A DNA stretch of 64,000 nt from Deefgea piscis. Its GTDB lineage: Bacteria > Pseudomonadota > Gammaproteobacteria > Burkholderiales > Chitinibacteraceae. The position numbers were made by a program, and so were the translations under genes. The notes under the pieces were generated by a model that saw only the letters and a list, made by a program, of their open reading frames with translations, had not been told where the DNA came from and did not search any database. Positions 63,075-64,000 of the stretch are shown piece by piece; the stretch's first letter is position 1, and each line of letters starts with the position of its first letter. The DNA lies in NCBI RefSeq assembly GCF_013284055.1, contig NZ_CP054143.1, positions 3,306,494 to 3,370,493 on the forward strand, read 5' to 3'.

Positions 63075-64000
63075 CAAAATCATCCATCATAGAAACCGAT
63101 TGCAAGGGTATAAACTCAGCAATCGATTTGGTTTGCGTTTCAAAAAGCGGCGTTTGGCGCAATTGATTTTCGAGCTTGGCCCAATCTGCTTCTGACTTTA
63201 AATGCAGTTTGAGCGCACGTGCGCCATGCAAGCAGTAGACTTCACAATCGAGTGCTTCATTGCGTTTGCCGGCCTGCTTTTGCCACACCAATTCAGCGGA
63301 GTAATGCCCGCCGTTTTTTCGTTTAGGAATTTTTCGTTCAGAAAGTAATTGTTCGCAGTAGTCTTCACGAACATGTTTGGTGAAATGAAAGCGCCCTGGT
63401 CCATGGCCTTCGAGTGAAAGCCGACCGTGCGAGCCAATCAATATGTCTTTGGCCTTGCTGGTACCGACAATAAATACCCGCAAACCATATTTTGATGCTT
63501 TGGTATTTCGGTAATCGGTATCGACGCTGATTCTGGGTTTGCTAAAAATTTCTAACCCAGCCGAGACGCCACCTTTGACCGCCATCACCAGCACATCAGG
63601 GCGGCGTTTATTGGTTCGTACCCAGTCATACACCACATCGGATGTATTACCGTCCGAACTATCAATGCCAACAGCGGAAATATTCAGATAGAAGTCATCA
63701 ATATGCCGAATCGGCGCAAACAGCATGGCTTCTAATTTTTGCCATACCGTAACCCGAGGATTGCCATCATCATCGGTGGTGCGAACGTCCAGCGGATTGC
63801 CTTGAATTTCAGTCCATTGCACCAGCCAGCTTTCTTCTCCACGCCCCCATGCCCGAATCACCACAGCCAGTCGATCATGCTGCACATCGACCCCGGCAGT
63901 CAGCACCAAACCACCACGCGCCACTGTCATCGGCGGATAATCCAAACCGCGCTCTTTGAGGGTATCTGGCTTTTCACTACCGTCTTTGAATTCCCATGAA
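63067..64000 (-). CDS. Terminase large subunit GpA (N-terminal part outside window)
   Basis: The C-terminal 311 codons are present; the frame continues open to the right edge (SWEFKDGSEKPDTLKERGLD). The nuclease domain includes VLTAGVDVQHDRLAVVIRAWG and the Asp-rich SAVGIDSSDGNTSDVVYDWV. GpA cuts concatemers at cos and drives packaging. The annotated frame opening at 63945 is only an internal codon. Confidence 0.95.
   Translation of the reverse strand, partial: SWEFKDGSEKPDTLKERGLDYPPMTVARGGLVLTAGVDVQHDRLAVVIRAWGRGEESWLVQWTEIQGNPLDVRTTDDDGNPRVTVWQKLEAMLFAPIRHIDDFYLNISAVGIDSSDGNTSDVVYDWVRTNKRRPDVLVMAVKGGVSAGLEIFSKPRISVDTDYRNTKASKYGLRVFIVGTSKAKDILIGSHGRLSLEGHGPGRFHFTKHVREDYCEQLLSERKIPKRKNGGHYSAELVWQKQAGKRNEALDCEVYCLHGARALKLHLKSEADWAKLENQLRQTPLFETQTKSIAEFIPLQSVSMMDDFDD

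Larger units (their letters stand above)
41762..64000. mobile_element. Prophage integrated in dusA (right end outside window)
   Basis: From the dusA break onward nearly all genes are leftward and phage-like: GpA terminase, gpW, portal, V spike, S49 protease, gpD, gpE, tail sheath and tube, E/E', tape measure, U, X, D, W, J, I, fibre and fibre assembly, holin, M15 peptidase, spanin-like protein, then Com and Dam. Lambda-type head plus P2-type contractile tail means a myovirus. No frameshift was found in structural genes, so it may be functional. Integrase and regulators must lie beyond 64,000. Confidence 0.93.

Overview
The window looks like the chromosome of a betaproteobacterium, most likely in the Neisseriales (Chromobacteriaceae/Chitinibacteraceae range). 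This rests on the character of the accA-tilS-mutS, rluB, greB, thyA, recA-recX, FlgMN/FliW and nirBD-narK proteins and was not checked by database search. No rRNA, tRNA, insertion sequence or CRISPR array was seen.

Layout. 1-6.9 kb is an arsenic resistance island. A divergent promoter with an ArsR-type dyad separates gapdh-arsJ (leftward; arsJ runs off the left edge) from arsR-arsD-arsP-arsA-acr3 (rightward). Together they can export arsenite, methylated arsenicals and 1-arseno-3-phosphoglycerate. 6.9-10.2 kb holds a small conserved protein and the lactate oxidation operon lutABC. 10.6-12 kb holds flgM-flgN (with a FliA-type promoter) and fliW. 12.2-28.4 kb is housekeeping: accA, tilS, mutS, rluB, greB, thyA, dadA, recA, recX, and two membrane histidine kinases, one of which has Gln where the phosphoacceptor His should be. 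28.5-33.5 kb is nitrate/nitrite assimilation (narK, nirB, nirD); narK has a long leader with a terminator in it. 33.5-36.6 kb holds miscellaneous small genes.

36.8-41.7 kb is a graveyard of mobile DNA: a decayed duplicate of a phage lysis module, a large RloC-like AAA ATPase whose 5' end carries an apparent one-base frameshift, a frameshifted tyrosine-integrase relic, and one of two copies of a palindrome-pair repeat. At 41,695 a dusA gene starts and stops after 23 codons, exactly in its conserved MLDWT segment, where a prophage begins.

41.8-64 kb (continuing past the right edge) is that prophage. Nearly all its genes are leftward. It combines a lambda-type head (GpA terminase, gpW, gpB-type portal, S49 protease with internal scaffold start, gpD, gpE) with a P2-type contractile tail (V, FI, FII, E/E' with a GGGAAAG -1 frameshift site, tape measure, U, X, D, W, J, I, fibre). 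Lysis genes follow. At the dusA end sits a Com-Dam pair driven by its own promoter, whose operator is almost identical to the one in front of the host recA gene. This suggests DNA-damage control of the phage methylase.
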